A DNA stretch of 64,000 bases from Rhodospirillales bacterium (GCA_028281845.1 JANQJD010000008.1:124001-188000); one strand, 5' to 3'; positions 27,970-37,531 are shown, counted from the stretch's first letter. Translations and numbers: made by a program. Notes: generated by a model not told the origin, from the sequence alone.

Positions 27970-29380
27970 GAGTTCTCCCTGGAAGGGGCGCATGATGCTG
28001 CTGGGGGGCATGGCCGCCTGCTTAGTGATATCAAGCCCCCTCTCTGCTGTGTCACATGTGGAAACGCCTTTTGAACGGCTGCGGTCTTTGGAAGGAACTC
28101 TAGTAGAAAATCTACTTGTGCGCAAGAATCTGCAACGTGAAATGCGGATGTTGTCTAGAGAACTCGCAGCTGTGAAGACTCGCTTGATCAAAGCGGCTGC
28201 TGTTGCACGGGAGCAAGGGGAAATTCTCACACAGCTCGAACAGCGACGCACTCTGTTGGAGCGGCAAAGTGCTGCGTGTCACAAAGCCATGGACAGGCTG
28301 CGCGAACAGAAAGCCAGAGTTCTTCTTGCTCTGGAACGACTCGCCTGGCGGCCACTGGCCGTGCTAACCATGGCCTTGCTTGGGACACAGCAGCCAAAGA
28401 ATCCTGTCGCAGCCATGCGGGATAATACACAACTAAAAATAAAATTAAAAAGTTTAATTCTTTTAGAATCAGAAAAACAAGATGAAATGACGAACATTGA
28501 ATCCAATAATAACACTTTATCAGTCAAACATCATGGAATGACTCTTGTGAAAAGGGCAATCAGCGATGAACATAAACGCCTGCATGGATTGCTCAGGCGT
28601 AAGATCGCTCTACAGCGCCTGACAGAATCCCAAAGCCGCGCAATTGCCCATCATATTCTTGCGATTAGTCGCGAGACTGTCAGCCTGCGTGACCTTCTGG
28701 CTCAACTGGAAGGGCCAAACGGACTCCAAGAAAATCATCCGAATGATCAGGCGGAGGATCAGGCGGGGAGCATACCATTAGAGTCACCTCTTAGACAAAT
28801 GAGACAAACGTCTGTGCCACAAAGTGGCGCGTTGCAGCAGAAGGCGTGCCAAGCACCACACAGGATGGCGGCTGTGCGACAGGACACGAGCACTGCCAGA
28901 ACTGACTTCCCTGCGAGCAGCGAAAAACGTCCGTCCGAATCAGCACACAGGACGGTTCCCGCGGCCACCTACCGGCCATTCAGTAAAGCACGTGGCCACT
29001 TGCCAATGCCGACTCTGGGGAGAGTCACAACCGTTTATGGTCAGATCAATGATGTTGGATTGGCCTCGCGGGGAATTGTCATTAGCGCCCGTTCTGGGGC
29101 TCAGGTGGTTGCCTCTTACGATGGCGTAGTTGTATTTTCTGGACTGTTGCGCGGCTATGGGCGACTCTTAATTATAGAGCACGGCGAAGGCTATCACATG
29201 GTACTTGCTGGCATGGCCCGGATTGATGCGGCAATGGGTCAACGTCTCCTCGTTGGGGAGCCCGTTGGTGTGATTGAAAATATCATCAAACCTGTCTTGT
29301 ATGTAGAGCTACGCCGCGAGGGGCATCCGATCAATCCGATGCCCTGGCTAGTGGCCTGTGAAGGTGGTGCCAAAGGATGA
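27959..29380 (+). CDS. envC: EnvC-like murein hydrolase activator with LytM domain
   Basis: Periplasmic coiled-coil protein predicted to activate amidases for septal peptidoglycan splitting. The 473-residue product has a signal or anchor segment (MMLLGGMAACLVISSP), long coiled-coil regions (about residues 35-130 and 155-250), a low-complexity linker and a C-terminal LytM/M23 fold (GLASRGIVISARSGAQVVAS, then LLIIEHGEGYHMVLAGM). The zinc ligands of active M23 peptidases are not all present, as in EnvC. GTG 27959 overlaps gpmI; ATG 27992 is an alternative. ctpA overlaps its stop by four bases. Confidence 0.88.
   Translation: MRRKSSPWKGRMMLLGGMAACLVISSPLSAVSHVETPFERLRSLEGTLVENLLVRKNLQREMRMLSRELAAVKTRLIKAAAVAREQGEILTQLEQRRTLLERQSAACHKAMDRLREQKARVLLALERLAWRPLAVLTMALLGTQQPKNPVAAMRDNTQLKIKLKSLILLESEKQDEMTNIESNNNTLSVKHHGMTLVKRAISDEHKRLHGLLRRKIALQRLTESQSRAIAHHILAISRETVSLRDLLAQLEGPNGLQENHPNDQAEDQAGSIPLESPLRQMRQTSVPQSGALQQKACQAPHRMAAVRQDTSTARTDFPASSEKRPSESAHRTVPAATYRPFSKARGHLPMPTLGRVTTVYGQINDVGLASRGIVISARSGAQVVASYDGVVVFSGLLRGYGRLLIIEHGEGYHMVLAGMARIDAAMGQRLLVGEPVGVIENIIKPVLYVELRREGHPINPMPWLVACEGGAKG
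28745..28768 (+). repeat. 12-base tandem duplication in the envC linker
   Basis: GATCAGGCGG(A/G)G occurs twice with one mismatch, in frame, giving DQAEDQAG in the low-complexity linker. Confidence 0.88.
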
Positions 29381-30693
29381 AACGAGCGTTAATCCTTATG
29401 TTGGGTGTTATGCTAGTGCTATGGTATGAAATAGCCGGAGCCACACCACAGGATGAAAAAGATACCTATCGATTGCTCGATCTGTTTGGGGCAGCGTTTG
29501 AAAGGGCACGTCGCGATTATGTTGATGACATCAGCGACCAGCAGCTCATTGAAAGTGCCATCAATGGTATGCTGAGTGCGCTTGATCCACATTCTAGTTA
29601 CTTGAATGTGAAGAACTATCAAGAGATGCAGGTACAGACAAAAGGTGAATTTGGAGGGTTAGGGATTGAGGTGACCCTTGACAGTAGCTGGGTCAGAGTG
29701 ATTAGTCCCATCGATGAAACCCCAGCAGCAAGGGCAGGAATTCAACCAGGTGATTATATTACGCACCTTGACGGGGAGGCTGTACTGGGGATGACCCTCA
29801 GTGAAGCGGTGGACAAGATGCGCGGTCCACCGAATTCTGACGTCCGTCTTACAATTCGGCGCGAAGGGAAAAAGCCTTTTGACCTGACTCTTACCCGTGC
29901 GATCATCACAATACAGTCCGTGAAGGGCAGAGTAGAAGGAGGCGATATTGGCTATCTCCGTATTACTAGCTTCACCGATAGGACTGGGCAGAGTCTGCAC
30001 CACGCCCTACGTGAGATCAAGGCACAAACAAAGGATAAACTGAAGGGCTACGTCCTTGACTTGCGTAACAACCCAGGTGGCCTCTTAGATCAGGCTATTC
30101 TCGTGGCTGATACCTTCCTAGATCATGGCGAAATTGTCTCTACGCGCTCAAAAAGAGAAGAAGATACCCAACACTACAATGCCCGCAAGGGAGATATGGC
30201 AGATAATTTACCCATGATAGTATTAATAAATGACGGCTCTGCCTCAGCGGCGGAAATTGTTGCTGGGGCTTTACAAGACCACAGACGCGCCATTCTCATC
30301 GGGACCCGCTCCTTCGGGAAAGGCTCAGTGCAAACTATTGTTCCATTGCGTGACAACGGGGCCATACGGCTGACTACGGCTCGCTACTATACGCCCTCTG
30401 GCCGCTCCATCCAGACAGTTGGTGTTGACCCAGATATTGTGGTCGAGCAAGCTCGTTTGCAGGTGTTGTCAACCAGTGGTCAGCTGCAGAGCGAGACACA
30501 TTTGCGCCAGGCCCTGAGAGAGGACATACTCGACGCGGGTGAGAAGAGCCAGTCCCCTGGCTCCCATGAGAAAACAGAGGAGAATAATAAAGAGGTGGGA
30601 ATCAAGCTTGGTGCTCCAGAGGACTACCAGCTGGCACGAGCCATCGACCTCCTGCGGGGGGTGTCCCTCTACAGAGCAGCCCAACAACGGTGA
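29377..30693 (+). CDS. ctpA: C-terminal processing serine protease (S41)
   Basis: Periplasmic PDZ protease of the CtpA/Prc family, which in other bacteria controls peptidoglycan hydrolases. The 438-residue product has an N-terminal signal segment (ALILMLGVMLVLWYEIAGA), a PDZ domain (about residues 95-175, FGGLGIEV), LDLRNNPGGLL, and the catalytic pair Ser290 (NDGSASAAEI) and Lys315 (GTRSFGKGSVQT). It overlaps envC by ATGA. The gpmI-envC-ctpA order is standard in alphaproteobacteria, but the yibQ-like polysaccharide deacetylase that usually follows is missing. Confidence 0.96.
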   Translation: MKRALILMLGVMLVLWYEIAGATPQDEKDTYRLLDLFGAAFERARRDYVDDISDQQLIESAINGMLSALDPHSSYLNVKNYQEMQVQTKGEFGGLGIEVTLDSSWVRVISPIDETPAARAGIQPGDYITHLDGEAVLGMTLSEAVDKMRGPPNSDVRLTIRREGKKPFDLTLTRAIITIQSVKGRVEGGDIGYLRITSFTDRTGQSLHHALREIKAQTKDKLKGYVLDLRNNPGGLLDQAILVADTFLDHGEIVSTRSKREEDTQHYNARKGDMADNLPMIVLINDGSASAAEIVAGALQDHRRAILIGTRSFGKGSVQTIVPLRDNGAIRLTTARYYTPSGRSIQTVGVDPDIVVEQARLQVLSTSGQLQSETHLRQALREDILDAGEKSQSPGSHEKTEENNKEVGIKLGAPEDYQLARAIDLLRGVSLYRAAQQR

Positions 30694-31028
30694 ACTTGTG
30701 ACATGTCTTCAAAAAAAGCAGCCTCTCTTCCTCCTCACGCCATCGCCATCACTGCACGATGGACAAGACTCTGCCAGCCGGACGCGATGGCCCCAAGGCG
30801 CCCCAAGGCACAGGCAGGGGGGGGCCTATGCGGACAGGACTTTTTTGTTAAGAATTTTTTTATTGTATGGGATTTCTTGCCAGTCCTGTCAAACTGTCTG
30901 TGTGCCGTCTAATCAACGGGGGATACAGGAAGAAGAGAAGGGGTCTTTTTGCACTTCTATTTTCCCGCTTTCCCGCTCTTAGTGCGTCTGTTCTGAGGAA
31001 AAGCAAGGGTGCGTGTATGGAGAGTGTC
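30694..31028. other. Gene-free gap between ctpA and rppH
   Basis: 335 bases without a convincing gene, where relatives carry a divergent polysaccharide deacetylase gene. It contains a 10-base perfect duplication (GCCCCAAGGC at 30790-30809), a run of eight G and two T-rich stretches (30840-30865). The frame open from 30867 into rppH is probably an accidental upstream extension. Confidence 0.6.
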
Positions 31029-31517
31029 ATGGAGACCCGTCCTTACCGGCTTGGCGTTGGAATTGTTCTCGTCAACAGAGTTGGGCAAGTCTTTGTGGGG
31101 CAACGCATTGATACCGATCCACCTGCTTGGCAGATGCCGCAGGGGGGAATCGAGGAGGGTGAGGACCCGCGTGCCGCTGCTCTGCGTGAACTGCATGAAG
31201 AAATAGGGACTGACAAGGTCGAGGTTGTGACAGAGACGTCCAGTTGGACTGTCTATGACCTGCCTGCAGAATTGTCTCGCACAGTGTGGAATGGGCGTTA
31301 CCGTGGCCAGAAACAGAAGTGGTATGTGATGCGCTTCACCGGAAGCGATTCTGACATTGATATTACTGGTGCAAAGTCCCAAGAATTTTCGGCATGGCAG
31401 TGGATGGACCTTGAGACAACTCTTTTGCACATCGTAGGATTTAAATATGATGTATATTCTAGCGTAATAAATGAATTATGTTATATTGTTACGTCTATTG
31501 CTAATAATGATTCTTGA
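31029..31517 (+). CDS. rppH: RNA 5'-pyrophosphohydrolase (Nudix)
   Basis: Removes pyrophosphate from 5'-triphosphorylated mRNA to start decay. The 162-residue product begins METRPYRLGVGIVLVN, like other RppH proteins, and carries the Nudix box GGIEEGEDPRAAALRELHEE followed by IG. GGAGAG four bases upstream supports ATG 31029; ATG 31017 is possible. The C-terminal third is AT-rich (31438-31510) and ends in an unusual tail. Confidence 0.94.
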   Translation: METRPYRLGVGIVLVNRVGQVFVGQRIDTDPPAWQMPQGGIEEGEDPRAAALRELHEEIGTDKVEVVTETSSWTVYDLPAELSRTVWNGRYRGQKQKWYVMRFTGSDSDIDITGAKSQEFSAWQWMDLETTLLHIVGFKYDVYSSVINELCYIVTSIANNDS

Positions 31518-31518
31518 T

Positions 31519-31541
31519 CTCGTAGAGGGAGTCTCTGCGAG
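31519..31541 (+). terminator. Stem-loop directly after rppH
   Basis: CTCGTAGAG pairs with CTCTGCGAG (nine pairs, one G-T) around loop GGAGT, starting two bases after the rppH stop. No T run follows, so it may be an mRNA 3'-end hairpin or a weak terminator. Confidence 0.4.
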
Positions 31542-31634
31542 CACACGAGTCATTGACGATAGGATGAGACAGACTGAAGAGACTGGCCAGGCTGAATCAG
31601 TTGCACTTTTGCCTCGTGCTGAGACTGGCTGTTT

Positions 31635-31660
31635 GCTGGAGCCAAGCGCTGGAGCCAAGC
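31635..31660. repeat. 13-base perfect tandem duplication
   Basis: GCTGGAGCCAAGC occurs twice in the 218-base rppH-pyrE gap. Confidence 0.96.
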
Positions 31661-31735
31661 ATTGGACAGTAAGTAACAAAGAGGCTATCCTCCGCGCCGA
31701 GGATCTGTCGTCTTAGTTGAGACAGGGAGAGACGT

Positions 31736-32428
31736 ATGCAGGCAGTTTCACGCACCCTGGAACAAAAACAAGCTGGGATTACCGTTGCACGGATTCTGCT
31801 TGAAATAGGCGCAGTCAGTTTTCGCCCAGAGCTGCCCTATATCCTCACATCGGGCTGGGCTAGCCCGGTGTACATCGACTGTCGCAAGGTCATTTCCTAT
31901 CCGCGTGCCCGCCGGACCATCTCCAGATTAGTCGCACAGGCCATCCTGCGGGAGGTGGGGCACGAGTCTGTGGACGCTGTTGCTGGAGGAGAAACAGCCG
32001 GTATCCCCTATGCAGCATGGATTGCCGAAGAGCTTGCTTTGCCCATGCTTTACGTGCGCAAAAAGCCTAAAGAATTCGGTTGTCACGCGCAGATCGAGGG
32101 GAATCTGATCGAAGGACAGCGGGTGTTACTGATTGAAGATCTCGCAACAGACAGTGCTAGCAAAGTAAATTTCTGTCAAGTTTTGCAGGCTGCAAGGATG
32201 GTTGTTTGTCACGCTATAGTAGTATTTTTCTATGGTGTATTCCCTGGTGCTCTTAAAACTCTTGAAGACATTGGTGTTCATCTGCATTACCTAGCCAATT
32301 GGTGGGATATACTCGAAGTTGCTGAACAGAAAGAACTGTTTGATAAGGCCGCCCTAGAAGAAGTACGCGCCTTTCTGCATGGGCCGGTCTTGTGGTCCGC
32401 GGATCACAATGGGCGCCGCGCCAGTTAA
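31736..32428 (+). CDS. pyrE: Orotate phosphoribosyltransferase
   Basis: Makes OMP from orotate and PRPP in pyrimidine synthesis. The 230-residue product has LTSGWASPVYIDCRKVISYP near the start, VAGGETAGIPYAAWIA, the Lys-rich YVRKKPKEFG segment and the PRPP-binding loop VLLIEDLATDSASK. AGGGAGAG upstream supports ATG 31736. The last two codons (AGT TAA) are the first of four copies of a 7-base repeat. Confidence 0.95.
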   Translation: MQAVSRTLEQKQAGITVARILLEIGAVSFRPELPYILTSGWASPVYIDCRKVISYPRARRTISRLVAQAILREVGHESVDAVAGGETAGIPYAAWIAEELALPMLYVRKKPKEFGCHAQIEGNLIEGQRVLLIEDLATDSASKVNFCQVLQAARMVVCHAIVVFFYGVFPGALKTLEDIGVHLHYLANWWDILEVAEQKELFDKAALEEVRAFLHGPVLWSADHNGRRAS

Positions 32429-32462
32429 TAGTTAATAGTTAATAGTTAATGCATGTGCATGT
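32423..32462. repeat. 7-base repeat x4 across the pyrE stop codon, then 6-base x2
   Basis: AGTTAAT occurs four times in a row at 32423-32450, starting inside the last sense codon of pyrE, followed directly by GCATGT twice (32451-32462). Confidence 0.97.
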
Positions 32463-32530
32463 AGAGCAGTGGCGTGGCGGAAGAGCGAGAGGGCGACAGG
32501 TCAGGCCGTTTGAGGCGAGGGGCAAAAAAC

Positions 32531-33496
32531 ATGGCAGTGCGGCGGGTCACAATCTTTGGGGGCTCTGGTTTCATTGGCCGCCATCTTGTTAAACGGTTAG
32601 CCGCCGAGGGGTGCGTTGTGCGCGTGGCAGTGCGAAACACTGGAGACGCCACTTTTCTAAGATCTATGGGGGCCCCTGGACAGATTGTCGTCCTGCGGGC
32701 TGATGTCACGGACTGGAAGCAGATAGAAGCGGCGGTTGTTGGGAGCGACGCGGTTGTTAATTTAGTCGGTCGGCTGTACGAACGTGGCCGGTACACGTTC
32801 GAAAGACTGCATGCAGAAGCACCTTTGCAACTTTCTCAACTGTGCAGCGTTCTGAATGTGCAGTGTCTTGTGCATGTGTCCGCTCTCGGAGCGACAGAGA
32901 GGAGCAGTGCACGATATGCTCGTTCCAAGGCTGAGGGAGAGAAAGGTGTTCGGGACCACTTCCCGAGCGCAGTTATCTTTCGCCCGAGCGTCGTTTTTGG
33001 GGCAGATGACCGTTTCTACAATTTTTTTGCATCCATTGCTAGTACATCTCCTATACTTCCTATCTTTATTTCTGCAAAAATCGCAAACGACGGAGGGACA
33101 CGCTTTCAGCCAGTTTATGTGGGTGATGTCGCCTCCGCGATTCTGCAAGGTCTCAAAGACCCTGCCTGTCGTGGCAGAACTTATGAATTAGGTGGACCTG
33201 CGGTCTATACCATGCGGGACATCCTGGAATTAGTTGTGCGGGCGATAGATCGTCGGTGTCTTATCGTCCAGGTGCCATCCTGGATAGGTACGCTTGCTGC
33301 GCAAGTGCTACAACATCTCCCTAAACCACCGCTTACGCCAGACCAAGTGGCGCTGCTCCAGCAGGACAATGTTCTGTCCGGTACCTTGCCAGGACTCAGT
33401 GCACTTGGTATTGAATCGACAGCACAGGATTCCATTGTGCCCACCTACCTGAATCGCTACCGCCGCCACCAGCCTTTCATCCGACGAGGGATATAA
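32531..33496 (+). CDS. NDUFA9-like NAD(P)-binding atypical SDR protein
   Basis: 321-residue atypical short-chain dehydrogenase of the group that includes the NDUFA9 accessory subunit of complex I. The N-terminal nucleotide-binding motif is TIFGGSGFIGRHLVKRLA. Further typical parts are DAVVNLVGRLYERG, HVSALGATERS, ARSKAEGE, FRPSVVFGADDRFYNFFAS and FQPVYVGDVASAI. GAGGGG about nine bases upstream favours ATG 32531 over GTG 32474. The bacterial function is not settled. Complex I genes are not in the window. A 20-base duplication spans its stop codon. Confidence 0.85.
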   Translation: MAVRRVTIFGGSGFIGRHLVKRLAAEGCVVRVAVRNTGDATFLRSMGAPGQIVVLRADVTDWKQIEAAVVGSDAVVNLVGRLYERGRYTFERLHAEAPLQLSQLCSVLNVQCLVHVSALGATERSSARYARSKAEGEKGVRDHFPSAVIFRPSVVFGADDRFYNFFASIASTSPILPIFISAKIANDGGTRFQPVYVGDVASAILQGLKDPACRGRTYELGGPAVYTMRDILELVVRAIDRRCLIVQVPSWIGTLAAQVLQHLPKPPLTPDQVALLQQDNVLSGTLPGLSALGIESTAQDSIVPTYLNRYRRHQPFIRRGI

Positions 33497-33524
33497 TATC
33501 AGTTCGAGGGATATAATATAAGTT
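33485..33524. repeat. 20-base tandem duplication across the stop of the NDUFA9-like gene
   Basis: CGAGGGATATAATAT(C/A)AGTT occurs twice with one mismatch. The first copy contains the gene's TAA, so the second lies in the convergent gap before hom. Confidence 0.96.
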
Positions 33525-33568
33525 AGTCCAAATGTGGAAATATGTCCTCAAGAGACACCTGCAAACAC

Positions 33569-34861
33569 TTACAAACACTCAATACGAATCAGACGTGGCG
33601 ATTCTACAACCGCTGTCAGACTCTCTATCCGTCGTAGTGCGCGCAGCATGGCCGGTTCCTCTGTATCATGTAGAGTCATCACCACAGGTACAATTTCGCC
33701 GGGATCCCGGCGTCTTTGTAGCACAGATTCCATTGACACCTGTTCATCCCGCAAGGCGGCAGCGACATCGGCAAACACGCCCGGCTTATCCACCACCATG
33801 AGACGGACATAGAAAGCACTGCGGTGCTGCGCCATTGCTGTCGTCTGCGACCGTGTGAGAGCCGTTGCGACCACTCCGAACGTGGGAGCGGAACGGCCGG
33901 CGGCAATGTCTATCAAATCAGCCACGACTGCCGAGGCAGTCGGCCCCCCCCCAGCACCGCGTCCTACATAGACTGAACGGCCGACAGAATCCCCTTCCGC
34001 CACGACAGCATTGAGCACACCATCCACAGAAGCAATAGCTGTGGATAATGCTACCATAGCTGGGTGTACCCGCTGTTCGATACCGTGTTCTGTACGCCGT
34101 GCAATGCCTAGGAGTTTGATCCTATACCCTAGTTCATTAGCGTAGCTGATATCCGCTGCTGAGACATGACGGATACCCTCAACATAGACTGATCGCATCT
34201 CTGTCTCTGTGCCGAAGGCAAGGCTTGTCAGCAGCGCCAGCTTGTGAGCAGTATCAATGCCATCGATGTCAAAAGCGGGGTCAGCCTCAGCATATCCCAG
34301 CGCCTGAGCTTCTTGCAGCACATCGGCAAAGTCACGACCGCTTTCACGCATTGTTGTGAGGATGTAATTGCACGTGCCGTTCAAAATGCCATAGACTCGG
34401 CTCAGGCAATTGGGCGCAAGTCCCTCACGTAGGGCCTTGATAATCGGAATACCTCCAGCCACCGCTGCCTCAAATGCCAAAGTGACGTGAGCCTCTTCAG
34501 CTGCACGAGCAAGCGTGACGCCATGGTGGGCCAGTAGCGCTTTGTTGGCAGTGACGACATGCTTGCCGCAACTAATAGCAGCTTCGCATACAGCCCGAGC
34601 AGGATCACCTGCCCCGCCAATCAGTTCTGCCACAACGTCGGCTTCCGCCACTCTGGCCATGTGTACAGGGTCATCGTGCCAGGTGAATTCTTCCAGCGAG
34701 ATACCTCTGTCACGACGGCGATCGCGAGCAGAAACAGCAGTGACAACCAGAGGTCTACCGCTCCGGCAGACAAGGAGATCCTTGTGAGTCCCCAGCAGCT
34801 TCAGCGTAGCGATTCCTACTGTCCCTAGACCCGCAAGGGCTATTTTTAGTGGATCCTTCAT
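33569..34861 (-). CDS. hom: Homoserine dehydrogenase with ACT domain
   Basis: NAD(P)H-dependent reduction of aspartate semialdehyde to homoserine for threonine and methionine synthesis. The 430-residue product has the nucleotide motif ALAGLGTVGIATLKLL, VTANKALLA, EAAVAGGIPII, NGTCNYILTTM, EADPAFDIDG and VGRGAGGGPTASAVVAD, then a C-terminal ACT regulatory domain from about residue 345 (VVDKPGVFADVAAALRDEQV) for threonine control. No known methionine-linked riboswitch is recognisable upstream. Confidence 0.97.
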   Translation of the reverse strand: MKDPLKIALAGLGTVGIATLKLLGTHKDLLVCRSGRPLVVTAVSARDRRRDRGISLEEFTWHDDPVHMARVAEADVVAELIGGAGDPARAVCEAAISCGKHVVTANKALLAHHGVTLARAAEEAHVTLAFEAAVAGGIPIIKALREGLAPNCLSRVYGILNGTCNYILTTMRESGRDFADVLQEAQALGYAEADPAFDIDGIDTAHKLALLTSLAFGTETEMRSVYVEGIRHVSAADISYANELGYRIKLLGIARRTEHGIEQRVHPAMVALSTAIASVDGVLNAVVAEGDSVGRSVYVGRGAGGGPTASAVVADLIDIAAGRSAPTFGVVATALTRSQTTAMAQHRSAFYVRLMVVDKPGVFADVAAALRDEQVSMESVLQRRRDPGEIVPVVMTLHDTEEPAMLRALRRIESLTAVVESPRLIRIECL

Positions 34862-35395
34862 AAGGATACCTTACTATGGCCAAGAGGAACTCGATAGGAC
34901 GTGGTGCATGCTAACATTGGTGTTTCCACATAAAAATTTTTTCTTCTAAAAAGAGTGAATTTTCCTCCATTCTGTTGACCGCGGCAAAGACGTAGGGTCG
35001 CAACATTTTAAGACGGTAAAATGCCTGTTCCATAGCCTGGTCCTAATCCTCATACAACAATGCAGACGACCCACCTTTCAGGGGCCACATGCGCCGCAAT
35101 GCTTGCTATAGGCACACAGGTTTACAGAATCTTCACGAATGTCCAGAAGAACTTGACTGTGCAGCGCAAATGCAAGGTGTAGCTGGAACAGAGCACATGC
35201 CAGAGTTCCTCTTGCGACAGAGAAATTGGCTAGCGGCTAACAATGCACGCAATAGCCGTTCGTGTCGGTGAGCCCGCCTCCCCACGAGGGATTCTCGGCA
35301 CATAATGCCTCGTCATGTCCGCTCCTTTTTCCGTAAGCGGACACTTTATCTACACAATAAGCAAGCCACCTATTGCACTGATTGAGCCCTAGCCC
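34862..35395. other. Gene-free gap between clpP and hom
   Basis: 534 bases downstream of clpP and upstream of hom, both on the minus strand. No gene is recognisable; clpX, the usual neighbour of clpP, is absent. It contains a CATTTTA/TAAAATG inverted repeat (35004-35023) and a stronger TGTCCGCT/AGCGGACA hairpin (35316-35343). Confidence 0.6.
35316..35343 (-). terminator. Inverted repeat downstream of clpP
   Basis: Perfect 8-base inverted repeat TGTCCGCT/AGCGGACA with a 12-base loop, about 50 bases after the clpP stop. It lacks a clean T run on the minus strand, so terminator function is only possible. Confidence 0.35.
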
Positions 35396-36037
35396 TTATT
35401 GAGAGGTCACATCGTCGACGGGGGGCCTTGCGGTTACAACCTCGTCAACTAAACCGAAGGCCTTCGCATCTTCAGGACTCATAAACGTGTCGCGTTCCAC
35501 TGCCTGCTCGATCCGTTCAAGAGACTGTCCTGTATGCTTGACATATATCATGTTCAGTCGATACCGAAGCGCAAGAATTTCGCGAGCCTGAATCTCGATC
35601 TCAGTGGCCTGTCCCTGAGTACCCCCTGAAGGTTGGTGTATCATAATCCGTGACTGAGGAAGAGCAAAGCGCTTACCCGTCTCCCCAGCCGCTAAGAGAA
35701 GTGATCCCATAGATGCGGCCTGGCCAATGCACAGCGTAGACACAGGGCATCGTATATATTGCATCGTGTCGTAAATGGCGAGTCCTGCTGTTACAACTCC
35801 ACCTTGTGTGTTTATATACAAGGCCACATCTTTTCCCGGGTTTTCTGATTCTAGAAATAAGAGCTGTGCACAAATTAAGCTCGCCATTGAATCGTAAATC
35901 TGCCCTGTGAGGAAGATAATACGTTCTTTGAGAAGACGAGAATAAATGTCGTAAGCACGCTCTCCACGGTTTGTCTGCTCCACCACAATCGGCACAAGTG
36001 CATTCATGTAAACATCAAACGGATCACGCTCTTGCAT
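35396..36037 (-). CDS. clpP: ATP-dependent Clp protease proteolytic subunit
   Basis: Serine peptidase that forms the 14-subunit chamber used by ClpX or ClpA. The 213-residue product has the catalytic triad Ser109 ([12 protein letters not shown]), His134 ([10 protein letters not shown]) and Asp183 ([11 protein letters not shown]). The normally invariant NSPGG of the glycine-rich loop reads NTQGG at residues 76-80. Met11 is a possible alternative start. It follows tig by 26 bases, the standard order, but clpX is not next. Confidence 0.97.
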   Translation of the reverse strand: MQERDPFDVYMNALVPIVVEQTNRGERAYDIYSRLLKERIIFLTGQIYDSMASLICAQLLFLESENPGKDVALYINTQGGVVTAGLAIYDTMQYIRCPVSTLCIGQAASMGSLLLAAGETGKRFALPQSRIMIHQPSGGTQGQATEIEIQAREILALRYRLNMIYVKHTGQSLERIEQAVERDTFMSPEDAKAFGLVDEVVTARPPVDDVTSQ

Positions 36038-36063
36038 TGATCTTTTAACCTTTGTACTAAGGG

Positions 36064-37398
36064 TTAATGCGCCGCCGCACCCTCTGCCATATCAAAGAGT
36101 TCCTCTGCCGTAACAATCCTGTCAGTGACAGGAACTGTGGAAAGAATAAAATTCACGATTTTTTCTTCCAAAAGAGAGACCTTGAGAGATTCCAGTGCAC
36201 CGGGAGACTGCCCTCGTATCCTCTGCCCCATTCCGGGGGAACCCCCTTTCATGCCAGCCGTCATGGCTTGCTCGACATCCGTTTTTGTCAGGGTAATATT
36301 ATGAGTACGACCAATCTCTGCAAGAATCAATCCCAGCCGGACACGGCGCTCTGCTATGAGGCGAGAATCCACCCTCAGAGTTTGTTCATCTTTGGCCATC
36401 GCCTCTTGCGACAATTCACCTTTCGCTCTGGCCGTAGTCACCTGTTGCCAGATGGCACTGAATTCAGCTTCAAGCATTCCAGAGGGCACCTCGAACGTGT
36501 ATTTCGTGAGAAGTTTCTCGAAAAGGTCACGTTTCAGCAGGGCTCGTGAGCGTACCATGTATCCCTGTGCAATATGCTGCCACACCATATGGCGCAACGC
36601 GTCAAGGCTTTCCATCCCACAGCTCTTGGCCAGCGTGTCATCGACGGGCATCGGAACAACTTCTTGCAACTCTTTGACTTTAACGCCAAAGGTAATGGCT
36701 TTGTCGGCTAAGTTTCCATCAGGCCACACAAGTGTGAAGTGACAAACATCTCCCGCTCTTGCACCGATGAGAGCCGCATCAAAGCCTGGAATGAAATTCT
36801 CTTCTCCTAGTTTAAGTGAGAAATCCACCCTTGCAACATCCGTCACCTCACAACCATCCACACCCCCCTTAATGTCAACGACAATGATATCCCCTACCCC
36901 TGCGGGGCGATGCTCAGTGACACGTTCTGTGTGTTGACGTTCCGTCGCTAACTTTGCGAGGACATGCTCTACCGGCTTGTTAGAGACTTCTGCTTTGAGC
37001 TGTTCAAGATGTAGGGTGGTCAAATCGACAACAGGCAATTCTGGCAGAACTTCCATGGTGATAAGAAAAGCCAGATCCTCCTGATCCTCCTCATTCTCCG
37101 TCTTGCCTCCTGAGAGGAAGTGGACCTGCGGCTGTAGAGCCAGTCGTAAATTGCGCTCTTCCAGAATCTGAGTGGTCGAATCCTGAATCGACGCCGTGAT
37201 GATATCAGCACGCACCGCGGAGCCATAACGTTGTTTAACTATTTTTAGTGGTACTTTTCCTGGTCTAAAACCAGGTAGGCAAAGAGTTTTATGTATTTCC
37301 CCAATACGAGTATTTACTCTCATAGTTAAAATTTTTGATTGTAAAATTAATTTAAACTCTCTTTTTAATCCATTTGAATTCGTTTCTATCAACTGCAT
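36064..37398 (-). CDS. tig: Trigger factor
   Basis: Ribosome-associated chaperone and peptidyl-prolyl isomerase. The 444-residue product has the ribosome-binding signature GFRPGKVP near residue 43, a central FKBP-type domain (about residues 160-240, [26 protein letters not shown]) and the C-terminal arm domain. It is followed by clpP. Bases 37240-37375, encoding the N-terminal ribosome-binding part, are strongly AT-rich compared with the rest of the gene. Confidence 0.96.
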   Translation of the reverse strand: MQLIETNSNGLKREFKLILQSKILTMRVNTRIGEIHKTLCLPGFRPGKVPLKIVKQRYGSAVRADIITASIQDSTTQILEERNLRLALQPQVHFLSGGKTENEEDQEDLAFLITMEVLPELPVVDLTTLHLEQLKAEVSNKPVEHVLAKLATERQHTERVTEHRPAGVGDIIVVDIKGGVDGCEVTDVARVDFSLKLGEENFIPGFDAALIGARAGDVCHFTLVWPDGNLADKAITFGVKVKELQEVVPMPVDDTLAKSCGMESLDALRHMVWQHIAQGYMVRSRALLKRDLFEKLLTKYTFEVPSGMLEAEFSAIWQQVTTARAKGELSQEAMAKDEQTLRVDSRLIAERRVRLGLILAEIGRTHNITLTKTDVEQAMTAGMKGGSPGMGQRIRGQSPGALESLKVSLLEEKIVNFILSTVPVTDRIVTAEELFDMAEGAAAH

Positions 37399-37531
37399 GT
37401 CTTAGTCCCTGCCCCTCAGTGGAATCACTGAGGAAGATTGGGAGCAGTCACTCCATCGTCAGTGAATCCACTGTCATCATTACAGAAACCGCTTCTCCTA
37501 ACTCAGGAGCGCATGGTATATGCTGCAAACA

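Noticed and set aside
31471..31716. 81-residue frame between rppH and pyrE
   Set aside because: It overlaps the rppH end, contains the 13-base duplication, and shows no family features.
34862..35030. SAM-type riboswitch upstream of hom
   Set aside because: Only a simple 7-base inverted repeat is present; no SAM-I or SAM-II core is visible.
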